Shown: in pieces, positions 1-9,471 of the stretch | How the letters are laid out: every line of letters begins with the position of its first letter | Position numbering within the stretch: the first letter of the stretch is position 1 | NCBI GenBank assembly: GCA_910574185.1 | Contig: CAJSZQ010000005.1 | Span: forward strand, 62,001 to 126,000 | Direction: 5' to 3' | DNA: 64,000 bases | Source: Lachnospiraceae bacterium | GTDB taxonomy: Bacteria; Bacillota; Clostridia; Lachnospirales; Lachnospiraceae | Made by a program: the position numbers and the translations under genes | Notes under the pieces: generated by a model | Told to the model about the DNA's origin: nothing | Database searches by the model: none | Seen by the model: the letters and a program-made list of their open reading frames with translations, nothing else

Positions 1-866
1 AAAGTATTGGATTGTGGAGAGGGGCGGCATTTTCAAAAATGGCGTATCTTGTAAGTAAAAATGACTCGGCTATGATTGATAATGTTGTAATAGATTCCGA
101 ATGGTGTGCAAAGGTTTATCCGAAGGGAATGCTCTATAATGGGAATTATCTTAAGGTGGGAGCGCCCAGATGCGATGCGCTATATGGTGATAAGACAAAA
201 TATAAAGAAAAATTTTATCAGAGATACGGGCTTGATAAAGAAAGCAGAATAGTTATGTTTGCTCCCACGTTTCGGGAAAAGTCAATAAAAGGGAAACGGA
301 CAGTCTACTCAGAGGCATGGACATTAGACTTTAGTCGATTACTCAATATCTTGGAAAAAAAGTTTGGTGGTAAATGGTATCTTTGTTTGAGACTGCATCC
401 TCAGTTGGCTTCTAATATCAACGAATATAAGGAACCGTCCGTACAGGGACGAATGATTGACGTTAGTCATTTAGATGATATGTATGAGATATTAGCGGCA
501 GTGGATGTTTTTATAACAGATTATTCCTGCGCAGCAATGGAAGCAGGTTTTGCCCGTATACCGGTATTTCTTTATGCGGATGATATTGAACAGTATCTAA
601 ACGATAGAGGAAGTATGATGTGGGATATGTCGGGTGATTCAAAGAAGCAGATAACGAATAACAAAAAGATGACGCCAGACATAGATGTAATACTTCCATA
701 TCCGATGGCTCAAAATAATGACGAGATTGAGGAAAATATCATGAAGTTTGATGAAAAAAAGTATTTAGTTATGTTGGAAGAATTTGAAAAAGGGGTTCAA
801 TTGGTCTTTGATGGAAAAGCAAGTGAAAAAGTAGCTGATGAAATAGAAAAGTATATGCAGGCGTAA
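1..866 (+). CDS. CDP-glycerol glycerophosphotransferase-like protein, 5'-truncated by window edge
   Basis: C-terminal part of a TagB/TagF-type glycerophosphotransferase. The reading frame is open to base 1 with no stop, so the TTG at 12 is not a credible start and the N-terminus lies outside the window. Family hallmarks are a GAPR(x)D motif, 'FAPTFRE', 'LRLHP' and 'TDYS' followed by 'AAMEAG', which form the nucleotide-binding half of the GT-B fold. The family moves polyol-phosphate or a similar phosphodiester group from a CDP-activated donor onto a glycan. A related gene sits in the Clostridioides difficile type A flagellin modification locus, so here it may transfer a phospho- or phosphono-substituent onto flagellar glycan (inference). 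The substrate cannot be read from the sequence. Confidence 0.8.
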   Translation, partial: SIGLWRGAAFSKMAYLVSKNDSAMIDNVVIDSEWCAKVYPKGMLYNGNYLKVGAPRCDALYGDKTKYKEKFYQRYGLDKESRIVMFAPTFREKSIKGKRTVYSEAWTLDFSRLLNILEKKFGGKWYLCLRLHPQLASNINEYKEPSVQGRMIDVSHLDDMYEILAAVDVFITDYSCAAMEAGFARIPVFLYADDIEQYLNDRGSMMWDMSGDSKKQITNNKKMTPDIDVILPYPMAQNNDEIEENIMKFDEKKYLVMLEEFEKGVQLVFDGKASEKVADEIEKYMQA

Positions 867-912
867 TACTAAGACTTTCTGCATGAGACGTAGATAATGA
901 AAAGGAGTAGAT

Positions 913-3069
913 ATGGGTAGTACAAAAACTAAATTTGACTGTGAAATAGAATCTTTTGAAGCGGCTTTTGCAGATAAGAAGGAATTAAAAATTGCTTTAT
1001 ATGGAACAGGTAGGATGACAGCTACGTTGTTAGGACATGCAGGAGATTTTCATATAATTGGATTACTTGACAGGGATACGTCCATGATTGGTAAAGAAAT
1101 GTATGGAGTTAAAATTATGGGGCGCGAGGAAGCAGAAAAAGAAGCGGACATAATTGTTATTAACACAACAGAAACATATTGGGCTACAATATATCAACGG
1201 ATTTGTATGTGGGAGATACCTATTTATTTTAGAAATGGAAAACGTGCAACAGAGGAATTTCTGCATATAGACAAAGGGCAATCCTATTGGAAAAAAAATT
1301 ATGCTGAATTAGAAAAAAAAGTTATGGAATATGAAGTGGTATCTTTTGATATCTTCGATACCCTATTGATGAGAAAAGTATATCTTCCAGTAGATATTTT
1401 TTTTATAGTAGAGAAAGTATTTCGTAAAAAATTGGGAGAGAAGTTTTCTTTTGTTGAACCTCGAAAGAAAGCCGCAAGTTTATTGAATAATGCAAATATT
1501 GACGAAATATATGCGCAAATGAAAGAGGCAGAAGGATGGAATAGTGAATTGACGGAATCAATTAAGCTGTGTGAAATTGAGGTTGAAAAACAGCTTATTG
1601 TTCCGCGTAGGGATATGATTGAATTATGTAATTCCATTAAAAAGATTAAGGAAGTTTTTTTGGTTAGTGATATGTATTTCCCGAGGACGTTTTTAAAGCA
1701 AATATTGATGGAGTGTGGTATAGAGATTTCTGAAGATAAAATATTGGTATCCTGCGATTATAAGAAGTCTAAGGAAGAGGGTACTCTCTGGGAGTATTAT
1801 GCAAATGAATTTGTTTCAGGGAAGAAAGCATTGCATATTGGTGATAATGAGAGATTAGATGGAGAAATACCGACGCAATATGGTATTGACAGTTATTTAA
1901 TCTGGAGCGCGAACAAAATATTTCAGGAATCGTCTATAGGAAATGTTGCACACGATATTAATACATTATGTGCATCCATTTTTTATGGGATGCTTAGTTC
2001 AAAACTGTTTAACAGTCCTTTTGCATTGCATAGAACATGTGGCAAGTTATTATTTAATAATGAACAGGAAGCGGGATATTGCTTGTTGGGAAGTATCATA
2101 TACGTCTTTTGCGATTGGCTTGTAAAACGAGCGACAGATAATAATGACAAGCAATTGGCTTTTTTTGCTAGAGAAGGATATTTATTAACAGAGTTATTTG
2201 AATATTATTGTAAACTAAAGAGAATAAAAAATAAACCGGAAGTTATATATATGGAGACTTCTAGGAGAGCCGTATTGGTTACATCAATACAGAACATGAA
2301 AGATATTTATGAAGCGGCAGCCTTTCCTTATATAGGAAATATAAAAGAATTTTTGAAGGATAGATTTGGTTTATTATGTGAAGATGAAAGTCTTCAGAAA
2401 ATTGATTGTGTGTATACAGATGAAAATAAGCAGAGATTACAAAACATGCTAATGAAATATGAAAAGGAGATTATGTCTGAAGCGAAAGAGGAAAGAAAAA
2501 ATTATTGTGAATATTTAAATTCAATTAAACTGTCCTCTGACTTTGCAGTTATAGATTCACAACTTTATGGTACTACTCAATATTATTTAAGTAAGTTACT
2601 GGGAAAGAAACTAAAAGGATACTATTTTTGCGTATGTTTAGATAAAACAAATAAATATCTCGAACGAAATAATATGGAAGGATGTTTTCCGTCTAGAGAA
2701 GATTTGGATGGAAAGGATTCGTCTATATATAAAAATTCGGCGTTTATTGAAGCGTTTTTTACTGCACCAAATGGGATGTTAGAATATATTGACGGAGATG
2801 GAAGAAAAAAATATGCGCCCAAAAAACAGAATCAGATTAATTTTGATGTTAGATTTGATATGGTAGAAGGGATACGTGATTTTATGAGTGAAATAGAAAA
2901 TATATTTAGTAAATATCAAATCAAAATAAGTTCTGAGGATATATATTTTGTAGACAAAGTTTTCGGTGAGATGATGAATAATGGATTTGAAGCGACAGAT
3001 AGGATGAAAAAAAGCTTTTATTACGATAATGGAATACTCAGTTCCAGGGAAATGCCAATTTGGGAGTAA
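913..3069 (+). CDS. HAD-family protein of glycan clusters with N-terminal Rossmann-like domain
   Basis: A 718-residue protein. Residues ~20-115 form a Rossmann-like domain starting 'ALYGTGRMT', of the type repeated across this island. Residues ~140-340 are a HAD domain: motif I is 'FDIFDTLL' with Asp146 and Asp149, motif II 'FLVSDMYF', and the final acidic motif 'HIGDNERLD'. The C-terminal ~370 residues, with 'FFAREGYLL' and 'METSRRA', resemble the large uncharacterised HAD-linked proteins of polysaccharide loci (COG5610 type). A phosphatase or phosphotransferase step in glycan assembly is likely, but the substrate is unknown. No membrane segment is seen. The RBS 'aaaggag' precedes the ATG at 913. 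Confidence 0.75.
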   Translation: MGSTKTKFDCEIESFEAAFADKKELKIALYGTGRMTATLLGHAGDFHIIGLLDRDTSMIGKEMYGVKIMGREEAEKEADIIVINTTETYWATIYQRICMWEIPIYFRNGKRATEEFLHIDKGQSYWKKNYAELEKKVMEYEVVSFDIFDTLLMRKVYLPVDIFFIVEKVFRKKLGEKFSFVEPRKKAASLLNNANIDEIYAQMKEAEGWNSELTESIKLCEIEVEKQLIVPRRDMIELCNSIKKIKEVFLVSDMYFPRTFLKQILMECGIEISEDKILVSCDYKKSKEEGTLWEYYANEFVSGKKALHIGDNERLDGEIPTQYGIDSYLIWSANKIFQESSIGNVAHDINTLCASIFYGMLSSKLFNSPFALHRTCGKLLFNNEQEAGYCLLGSIIYVFCDWLVKRATDNNDKQLAFFAREGYLLTELFEYYCKLKRIKNKPEVIYMETSRRAVLVTSIQNMKDIYEAAAFPYIGNIKEFLKDRFGLLCEDESLQKIDCVYTDENKQRLQNMLMKYEKEIMSEAKEERKNYCEYLNSIKLSSDFAVIDSQLYGTTQYYLSKLLGKKLKGYYFCVCLDKTNKYLERNNMEGCFPSREDLDGKDSSIYKNSAFIEAFFTAPNGMLEYIDGDGRKKYAPKKQNQINFDVRFDMVEGIRDFMSEIENIFSKYQIKISSEDIYFVDKVFGEMMNNGFEATDRMKKSFYYDNGILSSREMPIWE

Positions 3070-3103
3070 AGAATTTCTGCAAAGTTATAGGAGGAGATTT
3101 AGT

Positions 3104-4057
3104 ATGAAGAAGATTTCAGTTATTGTTCCTGTTTATAATACTGTGAGATATTTAGAACAATGTTTAAAGAGTATTTGTAATCAGACATATTCAGAACTTG
3201 AGATTATATGTGTAGATGACGGCTCAACAGATGGTTCTGAAAAAATTGTAGACGATTTTGCAAAACGTGATAAAAGAATTATCACTGTCCATCAGAAAAA
3301 TGCGGGTGAAAGTAATGCCAGAAATATAGGATTGAAAAAAGCAAGTGGCGATTATATTACTTTTGTTGATTGCGATGATTGGCTGGAATTAGATATGTAT
3401 GAGCAGCTAATGAATATCATGCGGCGTGAAGATGCTGATATGGTTGCGTGTAGCTGGTTTAGTGATTCAGAAAAAGAAAACGTAATTATTAAGAATAGAA
3501 AAGTTGTTGCTTCGGGAAAATTTGATCGTCAAATGTTATTGCAATATGTTTATGAAAGAGATTCCTATAAGAGTTTTGCATATATGTGGGATAAGTTATA
3601 TAAGAGAAAACTCTTTTATGACTCAAATGATAATTTGATTTTATTTGATGAGAATATACGCTTAGGAGCAGATGGACTGTATTTAGCACAGCTTGTATTA
3701 AACACTGAAAGTGCAGTTTTTCTTGATAAGCCATTATATCATTATAGGCAGAGATATGATTCGGGATGTCATACAGAAGATATCGGGAAACGTTTAGATT
3801 GGGTTTACACATATGTAAAAATAGTAAAGCTTTTTGAAAATCAGAAAATTAGTGAAAATGTATTGGATTTAGTGAGGCGATTTTTAGCGTATCATTGTAG
3901 TAATGTTGCGGAGATGGCTTATAATCAAGGGAATGAAAATGCATTGGAGAAGTGTCAAAATTTAATGAAACAATATGAAGAAGTGTATAAACGTTTAAAC
4001 ATTGGTAATTTAGACTATATAGAAAGATATGATAAAATATTACATTATAATTTGTAG
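3104..4057 (+). CDS. family 2 glycosyltransferase
   Basis: Starts at ATG 3104 behind 'aggagga', which gives 317 residues. The frame also contains an upstream ATG at 3029 inside the previous gene, but it lacks an RBS. The N-terminal GT-A domain is typical: 'ISVIVPVYNTVRYLEQCL', 'VDDGSTDGS' for nucleotide binding, and 'FVDCDDWLELDMYE' as the DxD-like metal site around residues 89-93. The C-terminal third is helical. It would transfer a sugar from a nucleotide donor to a glycan in the cytosol. It is one of only two GT2 proteins in this island that lack the recurring Rossmann-like domain. Confidence 0.88.
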   Translation: MKKISVIVPVYNTVRYLEQCLKSICNQTYSELEIICVDDGSTDGSEKIVDDFAKRDKRIITVHQKNAGESNARNIGLKKASGDYITFVDCDDWLELDMYEQLMNIMRREDADMVACSWFSDSEKENVIIKNRKVVASGKFDRQMLLQYVYERDSYKSFAYMWDKLYKRKLFYDSNDNLILFDENIRLGADGLYLAQLVLNTESAVFLDKPLYHYRQRYDSGCHTEDIGKRLDWVYTYVKIVKLFENQKISENVLDLVRRFLAYHCSNVAEMAYNQGNENALEKCQNLMKQYEEVYKRLNIGNLDYIERYDKILHYNL

Positions 4058-4083
4058 AATAATAAATGGGAGGAACATCTAAT

Positions 4084-5241
4084 ATGAAATGGAAAAATAA
4101 AGGCCATGAATATGATGATTTATTTCAAACGATTAATAGTAAAAAACAATTTTATCTTTTCGGTATGGGCGATTATGGTGTACAGTTTTTGAATATGTTT
4201 GAAAATGAAATACAAATAAAAGGATTTATTGATAACAATCCAAGTAAGCAGGGAACAGTGCTTGGTAACAAATGCTGTTATTCCATTGAGGATATTGAAC
4301 TTGCTGGAGATGAAGGGATTATTGTTACAATGTCTCAGATAGCCAGGCCAAGTGCCATAGAGCAGTTAAAAATCTTGAATTATGTGGAACGTAAAGATTT
4401 TATTGTTATTGAAGAATTTATATCTATTTATTATGTTTACAAATATAATAAAGTTTATTTTTCTAGTATTTCATTTTTGCCAAGTACGGTTTGTAACTTA
4501 AATTGTAGACATTGTTTAAATTTTAACCCTTTTGCTAAAAAATATTTTGTAAGAAAATGGGATGAATTAGTAAGGGATGTGGATTTATTTTTTTCTTGTG
4601 TAGATTACATTATGTTGTTTCATGTAAGTGGCGGAGAACCATTATTATATAAGTATACTGCCGATATTATTCAATACATTGATCAAAAATACGGCCATAA
4701 AATAAATACGTTAAGATTTGTAACAAATGGAACAATTGTTCCGGATGATGAGGTAATAGAGAAAATTTCGCAATGTAAATGTAATGTAGAACTTACTGTG
4801 GATGATTATCGTGATGCAGTTCCAGAATATAAAGATGCATTTGATAAGTTAATCAATAAATTACAGAAATATAATATAAATTATTATATTAATAAAGTAG
4901 ATTCTTGGATTGATTTGGCGCCAGAGAAGACGGATTATACTTACATGACAGAAGAGGAACTTCAAAAACACAGAGAGGAGTGCAATCAGACATGGCAGGA
5001 ATTGCGGGATGGTAAGCTCTATAATTGTAATTATGCTGCTTATGCAACTGTAGCGGGGATTGCAGGAGAGCAGGATTTAGAAGAAGTGTATGATTTGACT
5101 GAATTTGTGCCGGAAAAGAAGAAAGAGTTGATAGAATTTCGATTAGGATATACGACAAAAGGGTATACGAATTTTTGTAAAAAATGCAGAGGATTTACCT
5201 TAGAAAATACAGATGAAGTAAAAGTAGCAGAACAGGTATGA
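4084..5241 (+). CDS. radical SAM protein with N-terminal Rossmann-like domain
   Basis: Start ATG 4084, placed by the RBS 'gggagga' at 4068-4074; 385 residues. Residues ~20-110 are a Rossmann-like domain ('FYLFGMGDYG', 'GFIDNNPSKQG'). The radical SAM core follows with a CxxxCxxC cluster motif at Cys137, Cys141 and Cys144, and 'HVSGGEPLLY' is the GGEP motif that binds S-adenosylmethionine. C-terminal cysteines ('CNQTW', 'YNCNY', 'FCKKCRG') suggest a SPASM-like auxiliary cluster. The family makes radical-based changes to sugars, peptides or cofactors. Its position among sugar genes suggests a sugar or amino-acid modification, but the substrate is unknown. Confidence 0.82.
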   Translation: MKWKNKGHEYDDLFQTINSKKQFYLFGMGDYGVQFLNMFENEIQIKGFIDNNPSKQGTVLGNKCCYSIEDIELAGDEGIIVTMSQIARPSAIEQLKILNYVERKDFIVIEEFISIYYVYKYNKVYFSSISFLPSTVCNLNCRHCLNFNPFAKKYFVRKWDELVRDVDLFFSCVDYIMLFHVSGGEPLLYKYTADIIQYIDQKYGHKINTLRFVTNGTIVPDDEVIEKISQCKCNVELTVDDYRDAVPEYKDAFDKLINKLQKYNINYYINKVDSWIDLAPEKTDYTYMTEEELQKHREECNQTWQELRDGKLYNCNYAAYATVAGIAGEQDLEEVYDLTEFVPEKKKELIEFRLGYTTKGYTNFCKKCRGFTLENTDEVKVAEQV

Positions 5242-5268
5242 TAAAAGTATTGGGGGATAAGATGATAA

Positions 5269-6381
5269 GTGAGATATAAGACAACAAAAACATATATTAA
5301 TGCAATAAGGGAGCTGGAAGGAAATAAAATATATATTGTTGGCGCTGGGAAATATGGCGAGATAATAGGGAAATATTTTGATAAGCATAAGATTCATTGG
5401 GAAGGTTATGTAGATAAGTGTTCAAAATTAGGTCAAGTGAATGGAAAGATTGTCTATTCTTACGGAGGGGCTAATGACGGATATTATGTAATATCTAGTT
5501 ATTATTTTCGAGAAGAAATAATGAAAGAGTTGGAAGCGGTTGGAATAGGGACGGAGCGTATTATTTTATATGAGAATTCAGAGGTATTTTTTGATATATA
5601 TAGCGATATAATTGATACAAAAAAATATACGGACAGGGTAAAAGTATTTTATAGAAAATATAGTGGAAAATCATGCTTTATAATAGGCAATGGACCAAGT
5701 TTGAGGATAGAGGATTTAGAGAAAATAGATAAAGAAATTACTTTTGCATCGAATTCTATATATGCATTATATGCACATACAGATTGGAGACCCACGTATT
5801 ATTGTGCAGGAGATCCTATTTTTTGTAAGCAAATGATGACAAGTAAGAAAAATCTAGCCAAAATAATGGATGGCTGTGAAGCTATGTTTACATCAGTAAT
5901 TGGAGAGGGAATAGAATATAGAAATGATACTAATATAAAAAATATATATTATATATGTCGAATGAACAAGAAGTTAAATAATAATTTACCAGAATTTTCA
6001 ACAGACTGTAGTAAACAAGTTTATTTGGGAGGGACCATCACATATGATATGTTACAGTTAGCAGTGTACATGGGCTTTAAACAGATATACTTGTTAGGTA
6101 TGGATTTTAATTATTCTGTTGAGAGATATGAGGATAATACGATAATAAAAAAAGATATATGTAATCATATGAAGGAAATTGAAAAAGAAGAAATGCAGTT
6201 TTATGAAGCAGTATTACAGCGTTATGGTACATCTTATTTGGCGGATATAGATTTGCAGTTAGCAGCTTTTCAAGCAGCTAAAGATTATGCGGATAAACAT
6301 AATATTAAAATCTATAACGCAACTCGCGGAGGTAAATTAGAAGTCTTTCAGAGGGTAGACTTTGATGGATTAATTATATAA
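5269..6381 (+). CDS. DUF115 (MptE/Maf-like) protein with N-terminal Rossmann-like domain
   Basis: GTG start at 5269 behind 'gggggat'; the nearby ATG at 5262 hits a stop after five codons. Residues ~15-105 are the recurring Rossmann-like domain ('IYIVGAGKYGEIIGKYF'). Residues ~125-370 match DUF115: 'CFIIGNGPSL', 'TFASNSIYAL', 'YYCAGDP' and 'IYLLGMDFNY'. DUF115 proteins include the 6-hydroxymethylpterin diphosphokinase MptE and the Maf motility accessory factors of Campylobacter and Helicobacter, which put nonulosonic acids on flagellin. The neighbouring sps/pse-like genes make a flagellin sialyltransferase-type role plausible (inference). No catalytic residue assignment is attempted. Confidence 0.78.
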   Translation: MRYKTTKTYINAIRELEGNKIYIVGAGKYGEIIGKYFDKHKIHWEGYVDKCSKLGQVNGKIVYSYGGANDGYYVISSYYFREEIMKELEAVGIGTERIILYENSEVFFDIYSDIIDTKKYTDRVKVFYRKYSGKSCFIIGNGPSLRIEDLEKIDKEITFASNSIYALYAHTDWRPTYYCAGDPIFCKQMMTSKKNLAKIMDGCEAMFTSVIGEGIEYRNDTNIKNIYYICRMNKKLNNNLPEFSTDCSKQVYLGGTITYDMLQLAVYMGFKQIYLLGMDFNYSVERYEDNTIIKKDICNHMKEIEKEEMQFYEAVLQRYGTSYLADIDLQLAAFQAAKDYADKHNIKIYNATRGGKLEVFQRVDFDGLII

Positions 6382-6461
6382 GTAAAGTGTTATTATGTAT
6401 TTCTAAGTAAATTGAATTCGCGTAGTTATAGTATCTAAATAAAAGGAGAAAGTGGAGTATA

Positions 6462-7649
6462 ATGAATCGAGTAGAAAAAAAAGAACGGGCATATATACAA
6501 GAGGTACTTAACGGTCAGTTTTCTTCTGCAAGTACCTATCAGATGGTTACGAGGCTGGAGCAGACCTTTGCAGATAAATTTCAAGTGAAACATGCTATTG
6601 CGATGGTGAATGGAACTGCAACTCTTCATATGGCGTTGGAGGCTGCTGGAGTAGAGCCGGGCGATGAGGTGATTTGTCCGCCGCTTACGATGAGCAGCAC
6701 TTCCATTGCAGTATTGCAGGCTAACGCAGTACCTGTTTTTGCAGATGTCGATAAAGACACATTTTTAATTACAGCAGAACATATTGAGAAGGTGATAACA
6801 AAAAAAACGAAAGCAATTATTACAGTATCTCTTTATGGTCTGGCGCCGCAGATGAAGGAAATTATGGAGATTGCTGAAAAAAATCAGATTACAGTCGTTG
6901 AAGATAATGCGGAATGCTATGGCGCGTATCAGGAATGTAAATTAGTAGGAACTTTTGGTCATATGGCTTCTTATAGTTTTCAAAGCTCAAAACACCTTAC
7001 TGCAGGAGAGGGAGGCATTGTAATAACAGATAATGATGAATTGGCAGATAGACTGAGAAGATATTCTGGACTAGGCTATGCCGGAATTAGCGGAAAAAAG
7101 GGACGGATTACAAAAGATGATATTCAGAGCCCAGATTATGAGAGACATGTGGTTTTAGGTTGGAATTACCGAATGGCAGATTTGTGTGCGGCTGTTGCAT
7201 TGGGGCAGACAGAGCGGATGGAAGAATTGGTAGAAGCAAGGTGTAAGGCTGCTGCATGTTATGAGGAACAGGCAGCAGCATGCGAGTGGCTGCATCCACA
7301 ACTTGTAAAAGATGGAAATATTCATTCTTATTGGACTTATGTTTTAAGGCTGGATATAGAAAAAGTGGGCTGGCATGAGTTCAGAAGAAAGTATTTGGAA
7401 TTGGGGGGAGACGGTATTTATGCAGCATGGCGTCTTTCATATCAAGAACCAATGTTTCGAAATAAGTTCTTTTTAAATAGAGAGAAATTAGGTCTGTATG
7501 ATTCTTATGATTATAATAGTGTGCATTGCGAGAATGCAGAATTTCTGCAACCGCGCTTACTGCAGTTTAAAACCAATTACTATAACCTGGAGGATGCAGA
7601 GAGACAAGCAGATATTCTTAGAAAAACAATTGCATATTATGGAAAGTAA
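6462..7649 (+). CDS. DegT/DnrJ/EryC1/StrS-family sugar aminotransferase
   Basis: A 395-residue PLP enzyme. The cofactor lysine is Lys177 in 'SSKHLTAGEGG', which matches the family's SxKxLTxGEGG signature. 'NGTATLHMAL' binds the cofactor phosphate and 'VEDNAECYGA' carries the PLP-ring aspartate. It would aminate a keto-sugar nucleotide, such as the 4-keto product of the dehydratase encoded at 8444. The length and motifs are complete. It opens a block ordered like a spore-coat sps or flagellar pse operon, so SpsC/PseC-like is the closest role. The RBS is 'aaaggag'. Confidence 0.88.
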   Translation: MNRVEKKERAYIQEVLNGQFSSASTYQMVTRLEQTFADKFQVKHAIAMVNGTATLHMALEAAGVEPGDEVICPPLTMSSTSIAVLQANAVPVFADVDKDTFLITAEHIEKVITKKTKAIITVSLYGLAPQMKEIMEIAEKNQITVVEDNAECYGAYQECKLVGTFGHMASYSFQSSKHLTAGEGGIVITDNDELADRLRRYSGLGYAGISGKKGRITKDDIQSPDYERHVVLGWNYRMADLCAAVALGQTERMEELVEARCKAAACYEEQAAACEWLHPQLVKDGNIHSYWTYVLRLDIEKVGWHEFRRKYLELGGDGIYAAWRLSYQEPMFRNKFFLNREKLGLYDSYDYNSVHCENAEFLQPRLLQFKTNYYNLEDAERQADILRKTIAYYGK

Positions 7650-7661
7650 AGAGTGAAATAA

Positions 7662-8438
7662 ATGAAATTTTTAGCAATTATTCAAGCGAGGTGCGGGTCA
7701 TCTCGCCTTCCGTCAAAGGTATTGAAAGATTTATGTGGAAAAACCGCTCTGGAACATGTTGTGGAACGGGTAAAAAAAAGTAAATATGTTGAAGAAGTTA
7801 TGGTAGCAACTACTATAAATAAAGAAGATATCCCGATTGTTCGGTTGATGTCTGGTATTGGCGTTAGGGTCTTTGCAGGTAGTGCATTGGATGTGTTGGA
7901 TAGATACTATCAGGCAGCGAGGCTGATTCAGCCAGAATATGTAATTCGCATTACGGCAGACTGTCCTGTATTTGATGCCAAAATATTAGACGATGCGATT
8001 GAAAAACTAATGCCGGAAACGGATTATATGGCAGCGCTTTCAGAAACGCTTGCAGATGGTCTGGATTTGGAGATTATGCGATTTGAGGTATTAAAGCGTG
8101 CATGGAATCAGGCGCGATTATCCTCTGAGAGAGAGCATGTTACCCTGTATATAAAAAATAACAAAGAATTGTTTCAGATTCAGGATTATAAAAGTGCCTT
8201 GGGAAATTTGCATGAAGAACGCTGGACTATTGATGAGCCAGAGGATTACCTGTTTATAAAAAATATTTATGAATATTTTGAGGGGATAGGGAAGAAAGAA
8301 TTTGATTCTGTTGATATACTGGAATATTTAGATAAAAACCCGGAAGTCAGGAAGATTAATCAGGGATTTATAAGAAATGAAGGACTATTAATCTCGCTGA
8401 GAAATGATAGGATTGTAAAGAAACCAGAGGAGGAGTGA
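7662..8438 (+). CDS. SpsF-like cytidylyltransferase family protein
   Basis: A 258-residue nucleotidyltransferase of the acylneuraminate cytidylyltransferase/SpsF type. The N-terminal 'IIQARCGSSRLPSKVL' is the CTP-binding signature, and 'RITADCPVFD' carries the metal-binding aspartates. It probably activates a nonulosonic acid as its CMP derivative, acting after the synthase at 11129. It is closer to SpsF than to canonical NeuA/PseF, so the CMP-sugar product is an inference. It overlaps the dehydratase frame region slightly but ends before that gene's ATG at 8444. Confidence 0.8.
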   Translation: MKFLAIIQARCGSSRLPSKVLKDLCGKTALEHVVERVKKSKYVEEVMVATTINKEDIPIVRLMSGIGVRVFAGSALDVLDRYYQAARLIQPEYVIRITADCPVFDAKILDDAIEKLMPETDYMAALSETLADGLDLEIMRFEVLKRAWNQARLSSEREHVTLYIKNNKELFQIQDYKSALGNLHEERWTIDEPEDYLFIKNIYEYFEGIGKKEFDSVDILEYLDKNPEVRKINQGFIRNEGLLISLRNDRIVKKPEEE

Positions 8439-8443
8439 AGAAC

Positions 8444-9448
8444 ATGTATAGAGATATCATTGATGGAAAAAACATTCTTATAACAGGTGGGACAGGATCT
8501 TTTGGGAAATGTTTTGTAAAATATGTATTGAAAAATTATAATCCACAAAAGCTCATTATATATTCGAGGGATGAGTTCAAACAGTTTATTATTGCGAATG
8601 AATTCAAGGAATATGAGGAAAAGATGCGGTTTTTTATTGGAGATGTGCGTGATCGGGAACGGTTGAAAAGGGCATTTCAGGGAGTAGACTATGTGATTCA
8701 TGCTGCGGCTTTGAAGCAGGTTCCAAGCTGTGAATATAATCCGAACGAAGCAATTAAGACGAATATTCATGGGGCGATGAATGTAATTGAGGCGGCATTA
8801 GACTGCGGTGTGAAAAAAGTAGTTGCTCTTTCCACTGACAAAGCCGTCAATCCGGTGAATTTATATGGGGGAACGAAACTGGTTTCGGACAAGCTTTTTG
8901 TAGCGGCGAATTCTTATGTGGGAGCATTTGATTTGAGTTTTTCTGTTGTTCGATATGGAAATGTTGCTGGGAGTAGAGGATCGGTTATTCCATTTTTCAA
9001 TAAAATTATTCAAGAGGGAAAGAACGTACTTCCAATTACAGACTATCGGATGACAAGGTTCTGGATTAGTTTATCAGAAGGTGTGGAGTTAGTGCTGAAG
9101 GCATTGAGAGAGGCGCAGGGCGGAGAGACGTTTATCAGTAAAATTCCATCTTTCAAGATTACAGATCTGGCGCAAGCAATGCTACCCGGATGCGAGATGC
9201 CCGAAATAGGAATTCGGGAAGGCGAAAAACTGCATGAAATTATGATAACTCCAGAAGATGCGCCGACAACATATGAATATGAGAAGCATTATATTATATA
9301 TCCACAAATGGTGTTTAATGAACGTATGCGAGTAATACCGAGCGGAAAGAAGGTACCCGAAGGATTTGCGTATAGCTCTGGTACGAATAAAGAATGGTTA
9401 TCTGTGGAGCAGATTAAGAAGGAACTAAAAAGTGAATTTGTCATTTAA
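8444..9448 (+). CDS. pseB: UDP-N-acetylglucosamine 4,6-dehydratase (inverting), PseB-like
   Basis: Start ATG 8444 (334 residues), chosen because 'agaggaggag' ends eight bases upstream; a GTG at 8435 lies inside the RBS. This is an extended short-chain dehydrogenase: 'ILITGGTGSFGKCF' binds NADP, 'YSRDEFKQF' and 'HAAALKQVPSCEYNP' are PseB/FlaA1 signatures, and 'STDKAVNPVNLYGGTK' holds the catalytic D-K...Y-x-x-x-K set. PseB converts UDP-GlcNAc to the 4-keto-6-deoxy-L-AltNAc nucleotide, the first step to pseudaminic acid. With the aminotransferase and synthase next to it, it likely feeds a nonulosonate or a 6-deoxy amino sugar. Confidence 0.9.
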   Translation: MYRDIIDGKNILITGGTGSFGKCFVKYVLKNYNPQKLIIYSRDEFKQFIIANEFKEYEEKMRFFIGDVRDRERLKRAFQGVDYVIHAAALKQVPSCEYNPNEAIKTNIHGAMNVIEAALDCGVKKVVALSTDKAVNPVNLYGGTKLVSDKLFVAANSYVGAFDLSFSVVRYGNVAGSRGSVIPFFNKIIQEGKNVLPITDYRMTRFWISLSEGVELVLKALREAQGGETFISKIPSFKITDLAQAMLPGCEMPEIGIREGEKLHEIMITPEDAPTTYEYEKHYIIYPQMVFNERMRVIPSGKKVPEGFAYSSGTNKEWLSVEQIKKELKSEFVI

Positions 9449-9471
9449 CTGAGAGAGGGAGAGCGCACACT

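Noticed and set aside
6404-6432. Promoter with TATAGT before the aminotransferase gene
   Set aside because: No usable -35 at the right spacing; the nearby TTGAAT is only nine bases away.
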